A program made the translations under genes and the position numbers. This document shows, piece by piece, positions 8,169-15,947 of a DNA stretch of 64,000 nt. This DNA is from Rhodococcus yunnanensis NBRC 103083 (lineage in GTDB: Bacteria; Actinomycetota; Actinomycetes; Mycobacteriales; Mycobacteriaceae), in contig NZ_BCXH01000004.1 of the NCBI RefSeq assembly GCF_001895005.1, positions 345,658-409,657 on the forward strand, in the 5' to 3' direction. Below the pieces are notes generated by a model. That model saw only the letters and a list, made by a program, of their open reading frames with translations, was not told the origin of the DNA and ran no database searches. Position 1 is the first letter of the stretch. The number at the start of each line of letters is the position of its first letter.

Positions 8169-9386
8169 ATGATCGAAACGGCTGCGACCGGTCAGGCGAT
8201 GCACGACCTGCACGCGCACCGCAGCTCGGTCGAGGCACCGCGCGTACTCAAGTTCCACGCTCCCGAGATCGTGTTCGGTCAGGATTCGCTCGGCGAAGTC
8301 GCGCATGCGGCCCTGCGCCTCGGCGCGCAGCGACCCATGGTGGTCACCGACGGCGGGCTCATCGAAGCAGGCTGGGTGGCTCAGCTGGCATTGCTGCTGG
8401 AGGAGCAGGGACTGGCGCCCACGGTATGGAACGAGCTGACCCCCAACCCCAAGGACTTCGAGATCGAAGCAGGCCACGCCGTGTACCAGGACTCCGCGTG
8501 CGACGTGCTCGTGGCGATCGGCGGCGGCTCGGTCATGGACGCAGCCAAGGGGATCGCCATCCTCGCGGGAAACGGCGGATCGATACTCGACTACGAGGGA
8601 GTGGACCGGGCGACCCGTCCCATCCCGCCGCTCGTCATGGTTCCGACCACCTCCGGCACCGGTGCCGACGTCTCGCAGTTCTGTATCGTCACCGACACCG
8701 CACGGTCGATCAAGGTCACCATTCTGGGTCGAGCGCTCGTTCCCGACATCACGGTCATCGACCCACGCCTGCTCACCACGATGCCCGACTGGCTCAATGC
8801 CGCAACAGGTCTGGATGCACTGACGCACGGGATCGAGGCTTTCGTCTCCCTCGGTCACAATCAACTCACCGACCATCACGCGCTTCGTGCAGTGACCATG
8901 GTGACCTCGCATCTCGCTCACACCATGGACGTGCCGTCGGACATGCGGGCCAGGACGTCGATGGCGCAGGCCAGCCTGGAAGCCGGGCTCGCATTCACCA
9001 ACGCCATTCTCGGTGCCACACATGCCATGAGCCACCAGGTCGGCGGCCTGCTGGATCTACCGCACGGCGTCATCAACGGTGTGCTGCTGCCGCACGTCAT
9101 TCGATTCAACGCTGCCGCTGACCCGCTGCCCTACGTGGCGATCGCGACGAGCCTCGGTCTGCCGGAGGGCCGCGCGTCCGCCGACGAGGCCGCAGCCGCA
9201 GTCGCCGAACGCGTGGAACAGCTTGCGCGTCAGGTCGGAGTTCCCAAGGGACTACGTGAGATCGGCGTCAGTGCCACCGACATCGACGTACTCGCCACCA
9301 ACGCATTGCGTGACGCGTGCATGTCCACCAACCCACGCCCGGCGACGCATCGCGAGATGGTCGACCTGTTCAGGATCGCGCTGTGA
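8169..9386 (+). CDS. Iron-type group III alcohol dehydrogenase, ErcA-like
   Basis: A 405-residue metal-dependent alcohol dehydrogenase. Visible signatures are the nucleotide-binding GGGSVMDAAKG and the metal-site region with DALTHGIEAF and HAMSHQVGG, the latter supplying histidines. The N-terminal stretch LKFHAPEIVFG and the motif VPTTSGTGADVSQF resemble ErcA/YiaY-like enzymes, which accompany PQQ-dependent ethanol oxidation in pseudomonads, more than the NDMA-dependent methanol oxidoreductases (from memory of those families). The ATG at 8169 follows GAGG; a TTG at 8151 behind GGAGAG is an alternative adding six residues. It heads an operon with a sensor kinase and response regulator, directly beside the mycofactocin genes. 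A role in alcohol oxidation or its sensing is likely; the substrate is not known. Confidence 0.75.
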   Translation: MIETAATGQAMHDLHAHRSSVEAPRVLKFHAPEIVFGQDSLGEVAHAALRLGAQRPMVVTDGGLIEAGWVAQLALLLEEQGLAPTVWNELTPNPKDFEIEAGHAVYQDSACDVLVAIGGGSVMDAAKGIAILAGNGGSILDYEGVDRATRPIPPLVMVPTTSGTGADVSQFCIVTDTARSIKVTILGRALVPDITVIDPRLLTTMPDWLNAATGLDALTHGIEAFVSLGHNQLTDHHALRAVTMVTSHLAHTMDVPSDMRARTSMAQASLEAGLAFTNAILGATHAMSHQVGGLLDLPHGVINGVLLPHVIRFNAAADPLPYVAIATSLGLPEGRASADEAAAAVAERVEQLARQVGVPKGLREIGVSATDIDVLATNALRDACMSTNPRPATHREMVDLFRIAL

Positions 9387-10729
9387 CCGCCTCGCAGCCG
9401 GACCTGTCACTGCTCACCGGACTGCGGTCCGGGAAAGGGTCGTTCTACCCGCAGTATCGCGGCGCCGCCGAGCGTCTCGAACGCGTCGTGCATGCGCTGG
9501 AACTGATTTCGCGCGCGCTGGTCCGTACCGTCGACGGTCCGGAGACACTGATCTGCGCGGTGGCAGAGGCCGCCCGCGCGCATCTGAGCGCCCAATGGGT
9601 GGTCTTCGCTCTGGCCGACGGCGCACTGCCCGACGCCGGACCCCGCCGCCTCGTGCTCGGACCCGACGCAACACCGTTTCTGGTCGACAACGTCGAGGGG
9701 CCGCCGTTACCCGACGACGTCGTGGAGTGTCTCGAATCGATTCGTCTCGCGACTATCGGCGACGGCCGCGCCCCGGTCATCGCGACGCATCACGCGTTCG
9801 TGCCCATCGCACTCGACGGCGGTGTTGTCGGCGCGTTCGCTGCCTGGACGCCGAAACACCGGGTACTCGACGGCACCGACTCTGCCGTGCTCAGTATTCT
9901 GGCGAGCCAGACGGCGGTGGCGCTGCAGAACTCGGCGCTCTACCAGAGTAGGCGGATGTTGCTCGAGCGCACCGAGAATGCGTATGCGGAAGCGCACCGC
10001 ACAGCTGCCGACCTTGCAGTCCGCAACGCCGAGCTCGAAGCGACGCAGCGTCAACTCGGCGCCGCGCACCGTCACCAAGTTCTCGACGACGAACGTCACC
10101 GAATCGCACGAGAGCTGCACGACAGTGTCACGCAGGCCGTGCTGTCGGCGGGAATGCAGATCGAGGTGTGCCTGGGCGAGGTTCCCACCGAAGAACGGCG
10201 TGAACGTCTGCATCTCGCCAAGGAACTGACGCGCCGGGCCGTCGAGCAACTGAGGTCGGCGATCTACGCACTCAACCATGCCCAGGATGCCGACCGCACG
10301 TCACTGCCGGAGATGTTGGAACAGCTGTCGGTGGTGCACATGCCGGACGAGCTGAAGGTCTCGCTTCGGATCGAAGGGACACCGGTGGAGCTGAGCAGCA
10401 AATGCGAACACGACCTGCTGCGTATCGCCGGAGAAGCATTGTTCAACACGGCAGTTCATGCGAGCGCCAAGCGGGCGATCCTGCGGCTCGCGTACCACCA
10501 ACGCTACGTGCAGCTGTCCATCGCGGACGACGGAACCGGCGATCCGTCCCATCTTCGGTTGATGTGGAAGATGGCGGAGACCGGCGATGTCGACGGTAGA
10601 CATCGAGGGCTCGCCAACATGGCGGCTCGTGCCCGCGAGCACGGTGGCTCGCTCGTGATCCGGAAAGCCAGAATCGGCGGAGTGCGCATCTCGGTGCGCA
10701 TCCCCGCCCAGGAAAGTGAGCAGTCATGA
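9383..10729 (+). CDS. Sensor histidine kinase (NarL-system type)
   Basis: A 448-residue kinase. Residues about 40-190 form a GAF-like sensory domain with no membrane segment, so it is probably cytoplasmic. A helical stretch follows, then a HisKA_3 phosphoacceptor region with ERHRIARELHDSVTQ (His about residue 246) and a HATPase domain (GEALFNTAVHASA, ADDGTGDP, HRGLANMAARA). The GTG start at 9383 overlaps the dehydrogenase stop (GTGA), and the stop overlaps the response regulator ATG, so all three genes are tightly coupled. The operon context suggests that it senses an alcohol, aldehyde or redox signal and controls the dehydrogenase and perhaps mycofactocin genes; this is inference. Confidence 0.82.
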   Translation: MTASQPDLSLLTGLRSGKGSFYPQYRGAAERLERVVHALELISRALVRTVDGPETLICAVAEAARAHLSAQWVVFALADGALPDAGPRRLVLGPDATPFLVDNVEGPPLPDDVVECLESIRLATIGDGRAPVIATHHAFVPIALDGGVVGAFAAWTPKHRVLDGTDSAVLSILASQTAVALQNSALYQSRRMLLERTENAYAEAHRTAADLAVRNAELEATQRQLGAAHRHQVLDDERHRIARELHDSVTQAVLSAGMQIEVCLGEVPTEERRERLHLAKELTRRAVEQLRSAIYALNHAQDADRTSLPEMLEQLSVVHMPDELKVSLRIEGTPVELSSKCEHDLLRIAGEALFNTAVHASAKRAILRLAYHQRYVQLSIADDGTGDPSHLRLMWKMAETGDVDGRHRGLANMAARAREHGGSLVIRKARIGGVRISVRIPAQESEQS

Positions 10730-11376
10730 CCGTGACCACGGCAGTGGTTCGTATCGTCCTCGTCGACGATCACGCGATCCTCAGAGACGGATTGAAATCG
10801 GTGCTCGAGCGTGAGTCCGATCTGACGGTCGTGGGTGAGGCATCGTCTCGCGGGGAAGGGCTAGAGGTGGTCGAGCGGGTCAAGCCCGATATCGTGCTGA
10901 TGGACCTGAAGCTTTCCGCCAGTTCCGATTACGAGGGGTTGGCCCTGTGCGCGCAGCTCTCCGGTGCGCACCCGGGGATCGGATTGCTGGTGTTGACAAC
11001 GTTTCTCGACGATCGACTCGTCGTCGAAGCGGTCCACGCGGGAGCGCGAGGCTACGTGGTCAAGGACGTGGACACTACCGAACTGGTCCGCGCGATCAGA
11101 GCGGTGTCGCGAGGTGAGAGCGCGTTCGACTCCCGCAGCGCGTCGGCGGTGATTCGTTCGCTCAACGGACAGGGTTCGACCATAGAGCGCCTCACCGACC
11201 GCGAGTTGGAGGTCCTTCGCCTCCTGGCAACAGGGTTGTCCAACAACAAGATCGGAACCAAGCTGTTCATCTCGGCGACGACGGTCAAATTCCATGTCAG
11301 CAACATCATGCGCAAGCTCGGAGTGAGCCGCCGCGCGGAAGCGGTCTACGCAGCCAGCAAACAAGGGCTCATCTAG
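10726..11376 (+). CDS. LuxR/NarL-family response regulator
   Basis: A 216-residue DNA-binding regulator. The receiver domain (residues 8-125) has acidic D14-D15, phosphoacceptor D60 (VLMDLK) and the conserved Lys in YVVKD. A LuxR-type helix-turn-helix follows (LTDRELEVLRLLATGLSNN to VKFHVSNIMRKL). It is coupled to the kinase by an ATGA overlap. The preferred target is probably the inverted repeat upstream of the dehydrogenase, but that is untested. Confidence 0.88.
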   Translation: MTVTTAVVRIVLVDDHAILRDGLKSVLERESDLTVVGEASSRGEGLEVVERVKPDIVLMDLKLSASSDYEGLALCAQLSGAHPGIGLLVLTTFLDDRLVVEAVHAGARGYVVKDVDTTELVRAIRAVSRGESAFDSRSASAVIRSLNGQGSTIERLTDRELEVLRLLATGLSNNKIGTKLFISATTVKFHVSNIMRKLGVSRRAEAVYAASKQGLI

Positions 11377-11439
11377 TCGGGGCCGCTGTCTTCGGACTCG
11401 GGGCCGCTGTCTTCGGACTCGGGGGCACTGTCTTCAGAC
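11377..11439. repeat. 21-base tandem repeat, three copies
   Basis: Starting immediately after the response regulator stop, a 21-base unit (tcggggccgctgtcttcgga plus c) occurs at 11377-11397 and 11398-11418 identically, and at 11419-11439 with four mismatches. The third copy runs six bases into the 3' end of the convergent methyltransferase gene. The unit is seven codons long, which hints at a former coding tail on one strand. It forms no clear terminator hairpin. Confidence 0.85.
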
Positions 11440-12258
11440 GGCGCTGAGTACGTCGCTCGTGTCCAGGACGAGCCAGCCGCCGTGAAACTCGTCGACCTCG
11501 TACGGCACGCCGATCTGCTCGCCCATGCTACGCAGTGCAGCGATGTCGAATGTCCTGATGTGCCCGTGGCACGACGTGGCTTCGGTTTCGAACGGTACGG
11601 CGACGACCACCCGTCTGCGCGCGATCCGAAGTGCCTCTCCGAGAATGCGATCACCGACCTCCTGGTCGACGTGCTCGAGCAGATGCAGCGCGGTGACGGT
11701 GTCGACGCTGTTGTCGGCGACGGGAACTCCAGCGGCGTCACAGGTGATGACGCCGAGACTCACGCCGAGGCGAGGTGCAACGGTGCCGAGCAATCGCATG
11801 GTGCCCGCCGACAGGTCCGTCGCGGTCACGTCGTATCCCCGCGAGGCAAGGCGGAGAGGAAAGAAGCCGAAACACGATCCGAGGTCGAGAACAGAGCCTT
11901 CCACGAGCGACTCGGCGCGTTGGTGAACGGCCGCGAAATCGGCGCGGCCGCTCAGCAGTTCGTCGAGCGAGTTGCGGTAGTACGTAGCCCAGGCTTCGAT
12001 GGGCTCGTCGACAGTGGATCGAACCAGGCCGACCATGACGAGTTCGAATTCCCGTTGGGACAGCGCGAAGTCGGTGATCTGCGCGACCAGCCGCTCACCG
12101 ATGTGCGACGACGTCAAGCCGTGGCGAACCACTAGGTCGCCGCCGGAACGCTCGATGTCCACCGCACCGAATTCCATCGAGTCGGAGCGTACGACCGTCG
12201 TGTTCTCATGGGTCCACCGTCCGGTAGCAGCGGGCGCGAGTGCATCGAGTTCGGTCAT
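11434..12258 (-). CDS. mftM: SAM-dependent methyltransferase, probable MftM
   Basis: A 274-residue class I methyltransferase with the SAM-binding motif VLDLGSCFGFFPLRLA (about residues 122-137), the acidic post-strand TATDLS, and a motif LHLLEHVD typical of the fold. It lies 31 bases downstream of mftR on the same strand, likely one operon. In mycobacteria MftM methylates the glucose chain attached to mycofactocin; position next to mftR and general sequence support that role here. The frame is open further upstream, but the ATG at 12258 opens the conserved part and avoids the mftR coding region. Methyltransferase is certain; MftM is likely. Confidence 0.75.
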   Translation of the reverse strand: MTELDALAPAATGRWTHENTTVVRSDSMEFGAVDIERSGGDLVVRHGLTSSHIGERLVAQITDFALSQREFELVMVGLVRSTVDEPIEAWATYYRNSLDELLSGRADFAAVHQRAESLVEGSVLDLGSCFGFFPLRLASRGYDVTATDLSAGTMRLLGTVAPRLGVSLGVITCDAAGVPVADNSVDTVTALHLLEHVDQEVGDRILGEALRIARRRVVVAVPFETEATSCHGHIRTFDIAALRSMGEQIGVPYEVDEFHGGWLVLDTSDVLSAV

Positions 12259-12289
12259 GTCGTTTCTCTCGAGTTTCTTTCGAATCGGG

Positions 12290-12922
12290 TCATTTCGGCA
12301 GGCTGCACTCCTGCTGCAGTCCGAAGCGGTCGACTCCGGAATAGAGTGCGATGGTGCCCTCGGACAGCAGTTCGGCGAGGTCGAGGTTCTCGTCGGTGAG
12401 CCACTGCTCGTAGGCAGACATTGCCACACCGAGCACCATCCAGCCAACGGTACGCGGGAAATGGTCGTCCGGGGTCGAATCCGTCCGAGTGGCTACGTAT
12501 TCGGCGATCACGCCGCGCCAGCCCTCGTACATCAACATCGAGTAGCCCTGCAGCGCGGGATTGTGGAGAATCAAGGCCATCCGTTGACGGTGTACCGGCT
12601 TCTCGTCCTCCGGGAAAGTGTTGAACTGCAACAACGCCGACCGAATTCCATCGGCGAGTGAGATGTCGGCAGGGAGTCCGGACAGTAGCGCGCGCAACGC
12701 GGTGAGCTGCTCGTCGAAGTCGCCCCATGGCACCGCATTCTTCGAGGGGAAGTACCGAAAGAACGTTCGGCGAGCTATGCCGGCCGCTTCGGCGATCTCG
12801 TCGACACTGGTCGCGTCGAAACCCTGCCGCGCGAAGAGTTCGATGCCGATGTCACTGATCTGGCCCCTCGTCGTGGACGGGCGACGACCTACCCGGCTGG
12901 ACGGTTTCGCTCCGCGGCCCAT
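12290..12922 (-). CDS. mftR: Mycofactocin system TetR-family regulator
   Basis: A 210-residue TetR-family repressor. The N-terminal helix-turn-helix covers about residues 18-65 (IELFARQGFDATSVDEIAE, then RRTFFRYFPSKN). The C-terminal ligand domain has the acyl-binding family look. It diverges from mftA across a 116-base gap, with a GGGGAG ribosome site before the ATG. In Mycobacterium, MftR was reported to bind the mft promoter and to respond to long-chain acyl-CoAs. The same role here rests on sequence and position. Confidence 0.9.
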   Translation of the reverse strand: MGRGAKPSSRVGRRPSTTRGQISDIGIELFARQGFDATSVDEIAEAAGIARRTFFRYFPSKNAVPWGDFDEQLTALRALLSGLPADISLADGIRSALLQFNTFPEDEKPVHRQRMALILHNPALQGYSMLMYEGWRGVIAEYVATRTDSTPDDHFPRTVGWMVLGVAMSAYEQWLTDENLDLAELLSEGTIALYSGVDRFGLQQECSLPK

Positions 12923-12964
12923 AAATTTCTCCCCGAATCTCTGTCATTGTGCACTCGATGCCAT

Positions 12965-12985
12965 TATTGTGGTGAACCAAGTCAC
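12965..12985. promoter_or_regulatory. CRP/GlxR-like site and -10 box in mftR-mftA gap
   Basis: GTGA-accaag-TCAC at 12972-12985 has the exact GTGA-N6-TCAC core bound by actinobacterial CRP/GlxR regulators. A candidate -10 box for mftA, TATTGT, lies at 12965-12970, so the site would overlap the transcription start and could repress. A further half-site GTGAC is at 13000-13004. Binding by CRP and the start point are inferred. Confidence 0.45.
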
Positions 12986-13038
12986 TGTCGCCCCTGATCG
13001 TGACGGACCGAATGATTCTTTCCGATGGAGGTAGCCCC

Positions 13039-13152
13039 ATGTCCCAGAACCCCAAGACCGATGTCGTCAATGCGGCAGTAGTCGAGTCCGACCTGGTCGA
13101 AGAGTCCCTGGTGGAAGAGGTTTCCATCGACGGCATGTGCGGCGTCTACTGA
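13039..13152 (+). CDS. mftA: Mycofactocin precursor peptide
   Basis: A 37-residue RiPP precursor. It ends in IDGMCGVY: the last two residues, Val36 and Tyr37, are the ones that become mycofactocin after decarboxylation and cross-linking by MftC. The preceding acidic segment ESDLVEESLVEEVS is the leader recognised by MftB. A strong ribosome site GGAGG at 13027-13031 lies seven bases before the ATG, fitting the high expression needed for a precursor. mftB starts four bases after the stop. Identification is secure from the core motif and neighbours. Confidence 0.97.
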   Translation: MSQNPKTDVVNAAVVESDLVEESLVEEVSIDGMCGVY

Positions 13153-13156
13153 CGTC

Positions 13157-13447
13157 ATGTCCGCACCCGTGAAGCAAGACACTGTGCTCGATCTCGATGC
13201 TCGGTGGGCTCTTCACCCGCAGGTGGCGCTGCGTCCCGAGTCTTTCGGGGCGCTGCTCTACCACTTCGGGACACGTAAGCTCTCCTTCCTCAAGAACCGA
13301 ACGATCGTAGCGATCATCGAGTCCTTTCCCGAGCATCCCGACATGCGCTCGGCCATCGCTGCAGCAGGCATCGACGAATCCGGCATGGCCCTGTACGTGA
13401 AAGCCCTGGCCACGCTCGCCGACTCACGCATGATTCACCGACTCTGA
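13157..13447 (+). CDS. mftB: Mycofactocin peptide chaperone (RRE)
   Basis: A 96-residue RiPP recognition element protein that holds the MftA leader and presents the C-terminal core to MftC. The sequence shows the PqqD-like winged-helix pattern (WALHPQVALRPESFGALLYHF near the N-terminus, then FLKNRTIVAII). It has no catalytic residues. It lies four bases after mftA with only a weak ribosome site, so it is probably translated by coupling. Confidence 0.94.
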   Translation: MSAPVKQDTVLDLDARWALHPQVALRPESFGALLYHFGTRKLSFLKNRTIVAIIESFPEHPDMRSAIAAAGIDESGMALYVKALATLADSRMIHRL

Positions 13448-13472
13448 CTTCTTTTCGACACACCCGACGCAC

Positions 13473-13490
13473 CCGACGCAGCCCCGTCGG
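13473..13490 (+). promoter_or_regulatory. GC-rich hairpin between mftB and mftC
   Basis: CCGACG (13473-13478) pairs with CGTCGG (13485-13490) over a six-base loop, in the 77-base gap between mftB and mftC. A direct repeat of ACCCGACGC (13462-13470, 13471-13479) offers a second left arm. No T-run follows, so this is more likely an mRNA processing or stability element than a terminator. It could help keep small, abundant mftAB message distinct from mftCD. Confidence 0.35.
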
Positions 13491-13524
13491 CCGTCACCTC
13501 GACCTGTGAAGAGGACGAAAGCCC

Positions 13525-14757
13525 ATGACCTCCATGCTCGAAAGGCCAGCACCACCGCCCGCGGTCGGCAAGCTGGTCGATCAGTTCGAACTCGGACTCG
13601 ACGCCCCGATCTGCCTGACCTGGGAATTGACCTACGCATGCAATCTCTCGTGCGTGCACTGCCTCTCCTCTTCGGGCAGACGTGACCCGCGTGAGCTGAG
13701 CACCGAGCAGTGCAAGTCGATCATCGACGAACTGCAGAAGATGCAGGTGTTCTACGTCAACATCGGTGGCGGTGAGCCGACGGTGCGCTCGGACTTCTGG
13801 GAGCTCGTGGACTACGCGACTGCTCACCAGGTCGGCGTCAAGTTCTCCACCAACGGTGTGAAGATCGACAAGAAGGTCGCTGCCCGTCTGGCTGCGTCCG
13901 ACTACGTCGACGTGCAGATCTCCATCGACGGAGCAACGGCCGAGGTCAACGACGCGGTACGCGGTCCGGGCTCGTTCGACATGGCGGTCCGCGCGCTCGA
14001 GAACCTGCGCGACGCGGGGTTCAAGGATGCGAAGATCTCCGTCGTCGTCACCCGGCACAATGTCAGCCAGCTCGACGAGTTCAAGGCTCTCGCCGACACA
14101 TACGGTGCGACGCTTCGGATCACCCGTCTTCGCCCGTCCGGCCGCGGCGCCGACGTGTGGGACGACCTGCATCCCACTGCTGGTCAGCAGCGTGAGCTCT
14201 ACAACTGGCTCGTCGCCAACGGCGAAGGCGTCCTGACCGGCGACTCCTTCTTCCATCTGTCCGCATTCGGTGACGCCCTCCCGGGGCTGAACCTGTGCGG
14301 CGCCGGCCGCGTCGTCTGCCTGATCGACCCCATCGGCGACGTCTACGCGTGCCCCTTCGCCATCCACGAGCAGTTCCTGGCAGGCAACATCGTCAGGGAT
14401 GCAAAAGACGGCATGGGCGGATTCCAGAGCGTCTGGCAGACATCGGAGTTGTTCCAGGAACTGCGCTCGCCGCAGACCTCGGGCGCGTGCACCAAGTGCT
14501 CGCACTTCGATGCGTGCCGCGGCGGCTGCATGGCAGCCAAGTTCTTCACCGGCCTCCCCATGGACGGTCCGGATCCCGAATGCGTCATCGGTAACGGTGA
14601 ATTGGCGTTGGCTGCGGCGGGGGAGATCCCCAAGTCGAGCGTCGACCATTCTCGTACCGGGCAGCGCAAGACACCCAGAAAGTCGGTTCCGCTCACATTG
14701 ATGATGCGTCCGCCGGCGAAGATCTGCGACGAGAACCCGCTCGCAGGAATGGAATAG
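13525..14757 (+). CDS. mftC: Mycofactocin radical SAM maturase
   Basis: A 410-residue radical SAM enzyme that decarboxylates the MftA C-terminal Tyr and then cross-links it to Val. The [4Fe-4S] motif is C39-x3-C43-x2-C46 (CNLSCVHC), with the SAM-contacting GGGEP and SIDGA further on. A C-terminal SPASM region supplies cysteines for auxiliary clusters (CGAGRVVCLIDPIGDVYACP; later CTKCSHFDACRGGC). The C-terminal tail after residue 360 is basic and low in complexity. A GAAGAGGA ribosome site precedes the ATG. Length and motifs match the family. Confidence 0.96.
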   Translation: MTSMLERPAPPPAVGKLVDQFELGLDAPICLTWELTYACNLSCVHCLSSSGRRDPRELSTEQCKSIIDELQKMQVFYVNIGGGEPTVRSDFWELVDYATAHQVGVKFSTNGVKIDKKVAARLAASDYVDVQISIDGATAEVNDAVRGPGSFDMAVRALENLRDAGFKDAKISVVVTRHNVSQLDEFKALADTYGATLRITRLRPSGRGADVWDDLHPTAGQQRELYNWLVANGEGVLTGDSFFHLSAFGDALPGLNLCGAGRVVCLIDPIGDVYACPFAIHEQFLAGNIVRDAKDGMGGFQSVWQTSELFQELRSPQTSGACTKCSHFDACRGGCMAAKFFTGLPMDGPDPECVIGNGELALAAAGEIPKSSVDHSRTGQRKTPRKSVPLTLMMRPPAKICDENPLAGME

Positions 14758-14771
14758 GAAGCAAATCAGCT

Positions 14772-15947
14772 ATGGCCAAGAGTGCGTGGTTCGAGACCGT
14801 TGCCGAAGCGCAGCGGCGTGCCAAGAAGCGCCTACCGAAGTCCGTGTACGCCGCGCTGGTGGCCGGTTCGGAGCGTGGCATCACCGTCGATGACAACATG
14901 GCGGCATTCGGCGAACTAGGCTTCGCCCCACACGTCGCCGGACTGTCGGACAAGCGTGATCTGTCGACAACGGTCATGGGACAACCACTCTCGTTCCCGG
15001 TCATGATCTCGCCGACGGGTGTGCAGGCCGTGCACCCGGACGGCGAGGTCGCGGTGGCCAGAGCCGCGGCGGCGCGAGGAATTCCCGTCGGGTTGTCCTC
15101 GTTCGCCAGCAAATCCATCGAGGAGGTAGCGGCCGTCAATCCGCAGACCTTCTTCCAGATGTACTGGGTGGGTTCGCGGGAGGTACTGCTGCAGCGCATG
15201 GAACGTGCTCGCGCCGCAGGTGCCGTCGGGCTCATCATGACGCTCGACTGGTCCTTCTCCAACGGACGAGATTGGGGCAGCCCGTCCATCCCGGAGAAGC
15301 TGGATCTCAAGGCGATGGCCCAGTTCGCTCCCGAGGGCATCACTCGCCCGAAATGGTTGTGGGAGTTCGCCAAATCCGGCAAGTTGCCCGATCTGTCCAC
15401 ACCGAACCTCACCGCACCGGGCGGCGTCGCGCCGACGTTCTTCGGTGCCTACGGCGAATGGATGGGCACTCCGCTCCCGACGTGGGAGGACGTTGCGTGG
15501 CTGCGCGAGCAGTGGGGCGGTCCGTTCATGCTCAAGGGCGTCATGCGCGTCGACGACGCCAAGAAGGCTGTCGACGCCGGTGTCACCGCGATTTCGGTGT
15601 CCAATCACGGCGGCAACAACCTCGACGGCACCCCGGCACCGATCCGTGCGCTTCCCGCCATTGCCGAAGCCGTCGGCGACCAGATCGAGATCACCCTCGA
15701 CGGCGGTGTCCGTCGCGGTAGCGATGTCGTCAAGGCACTCGCTCTCGGTGCACGTGCCGTCCTGATCGGCCGTGCGTACCTGTGGGGTCTTTCGGCCAAC
15801 GGCCAGGCCGGGGTCGAGAACGTCCTCGACATTCTGCGCGGCGGGGTCGACTCCGCGGTCCTCGGTCTCGGCCACACGTCGGTGCACGATCTGTCGCCGT
15901 CGGATGTCGTCATGCCGCTGGGATTCGATCGGAAACTCGGCGTCTGA
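14772..15947 (+). CDS. mftD: Mycofactocin FMN-dependent oxidase (first copy)
   Basis: A 391-residue alpha-hydroxy-acid-oxidase-fold flavoenzyme. MftD oxidatively deaminates the intermediate AHDP to the alpha-keto amide that carries redox activity (pre-mycofactocin). The family signature SNHGGNNLDGTP, with the catalytic His, is near residue 278; FMN-binding parts include ISPTGVQAVHPDGE and the C-terminal DGGVRRGSDVVKALALGARAV-type phosphate loop. It starts 14 bases after mftC. A second full-length copy follows with a four-base overlap, which is unusual for this pathway. Confidence 0.93.
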   Translation: MAKSAWFETVAEAQRRAKKRLPKSVYAALVAGSERGITVDDNMAAFGELGFAPHVAGLSDKRDLSTTVMGQPLSFPVMISPTGVQAVHPDGEVAVARAAAARGIPVGLSSFASKSIEEVAAVNPQTFFQMYWVGSREVLLQRMERARAAGAVGLIMTLDWSFSNGRDWGSPSIPEKLDLKAMAQFAPEGITRPKWLWEFAKSGKLPDLSTPNLTAPGGVAPTFFGAYGEWMGTPLPTWEDVAWLREQWGGPFMLKGVMRVDDAKKAVDAGVTAISVSNHGGNNLDGTPAPIRALPAIAEAVGDQIEITLDGGVRRGSDVVKALALGARAVLIGRAYLWGLSANGQAGVENVLDILRGGVDSAVLGLGHTSVHDLSPSDVVMPLGFDRKLGV

